NCBI RefSeq assembly: GCF_947242115.1
Contig: NC_074721.1
Span: 36,705,254 to 36,769,253, forward strand
DNA from: Biomphalaria glabrata
Lineage: Eukaryota; Mollusca; Gastropoda; Planorbidae
Reading direction: 5' to 3'
Length of the DNA stretch: 64,000 bases
Positions 63,440 through 64,000 of the stretch are shown here, in pieces. The translations under genes and the position numbers were made by a program. Under the pieces are notes generated by a model. The model saw nothing but the letters and a program-made list of their open reading frames with translations, was not told the origin of the DNA and did no database searches. The first letter of the stretch is position 1; each line of letters starts with the position of its first letter.

Positions 63440-64000
63440 GACAGATCCCCAACTATATGCCCTCCTTAAAGATAAAGATGATCTTATCAAGACTGATCCA
63501 CAACTATGTCGCCCTAAAGATAAAGATGATCTTATGAAGACAGATCCGCAACTATACGTCCTCCTAAAGATAAAGATGATCTTATGAAGACAGATCCGCA
63601 CTATACGTCCTCCTAAAGATAAAGATGATCTTATGAAGACAGATCAGCAACTATATGTCCTCCTAAAGATAAAGATGATCTTATGAAGACAGATCCGCAA
63701 CTGTACGTCCTCCTAAAGATAAAGATGATCTTATGAAGACAGATCCGCAACTATACGTCCTCCTAAAGATAAAGATGATCTTATGAAGACAGATCCACAA
63801 CTATACGTCCTCCTAAAGATAAAGACGATCTTATGAAGACAGATCCGCAACTATATGTCCTCCTAAAGATAAAGATGATCTTATGAAGACAGATCCACAA
63901 CTATATGTCCTCCTAAAGATAAAGATGATCTTATGAAGACAGATCCACAACTATATGTCCTCCTAAAGATAAAGATGATCTTATGAAGACAGATCCACAA
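63440..64000 (+). repeat. 50-bp minisatellite, at least 11 copies, runs off the window
   Basis: Head-to-tail copies of a 50-bp unit containing TCCTAAAGATAAAGATGATC and TTATGAAGACAGATCCGCAA. The first copies are diverged and one has a deletion (about 63600). Copies become more uniform to the right, and the array continues past the window edge. Confidence 0.93.

Overview
The window looks like animal nuclear DNA, most likely from a gastropod mollusc and perhaps a freshwater pulmonate snail. It is AT-rich. Its few genes have short exons with GT/AG introns. It is crowded with tRNA-derived SINEs, LINE fragments, MITEs and minisatellites. The protein families present (ApeC-domain proteins, single-domain C-type lectins, a TRPM channel) are typical of molluscs. 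The frequent CTAGATCTAG motifs also fit, but the species assignment is inference. No bacterial, CRISPR or operon features are present.

Left part (about 1-37.4 kb): a large tandem segmental duplication. Unit A (1 to about 13.1 kb) and unit B (about 13.1 to 37.4 kb) each carry a two-exon, plus-strand gene for a secreted PAN/Apple-like + ApeC protein (A: 8301-8690 and 9702-10487; B: 26975-27367 and 30999-31778). Each gene is followed by a convergent, minus-strand C-type lectin. The unit A lectin is cut off inside its domain exon (12648-12966). The unit B lectin is whole (exons 37285-37345 and 35261-35682). A third lectin copy, also whole, lies at 41080-41501 and 43566-43626. These are plausible secreted innate-recognition proteins; the pairing and its duplication are the main biological point of the window.

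Units A and B differ mainly by insertions, and each unit acts as an empty-site control for the other. The differences are two related minisatellite-bearing elements (about 515-1545 and 29236-30115), a solo Gypsy-type LTR (20811-21377), a degenerate hAT transposon with an 8-bp target duplication (23401-26088), a pair of long inverted arms (24823-26419), a 6.3-kb insertion carrying a 30-bp array and a 3-kb 39-bp array with higher-order structure (13455-19790), and a 421-bp retroposon with a 12-bp target duplication (28814-29234).

Right part (about 38-64 kb): mostly SINEs, LINE remnants and MITEs. They surround a minus-strand TRPM-family cation channel gene whose upstream part lies beyond the window. 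Four exons are clear: S3-S4 (62382-62639), S5 (61794-61968), pore-S6 (60642-60798) and TRP-helix (58362-58525). Four short downstream exons (56379-56435, 54549-54617, 51658-51712, 50104-50165) keep the reading phase but cannot be recognised by family. The window ends inside a 50-bp tandem array.

Most long open frames are artefacts of tandem repeats whose unit is a multiple of three (30, 36, 39, 54 bp).
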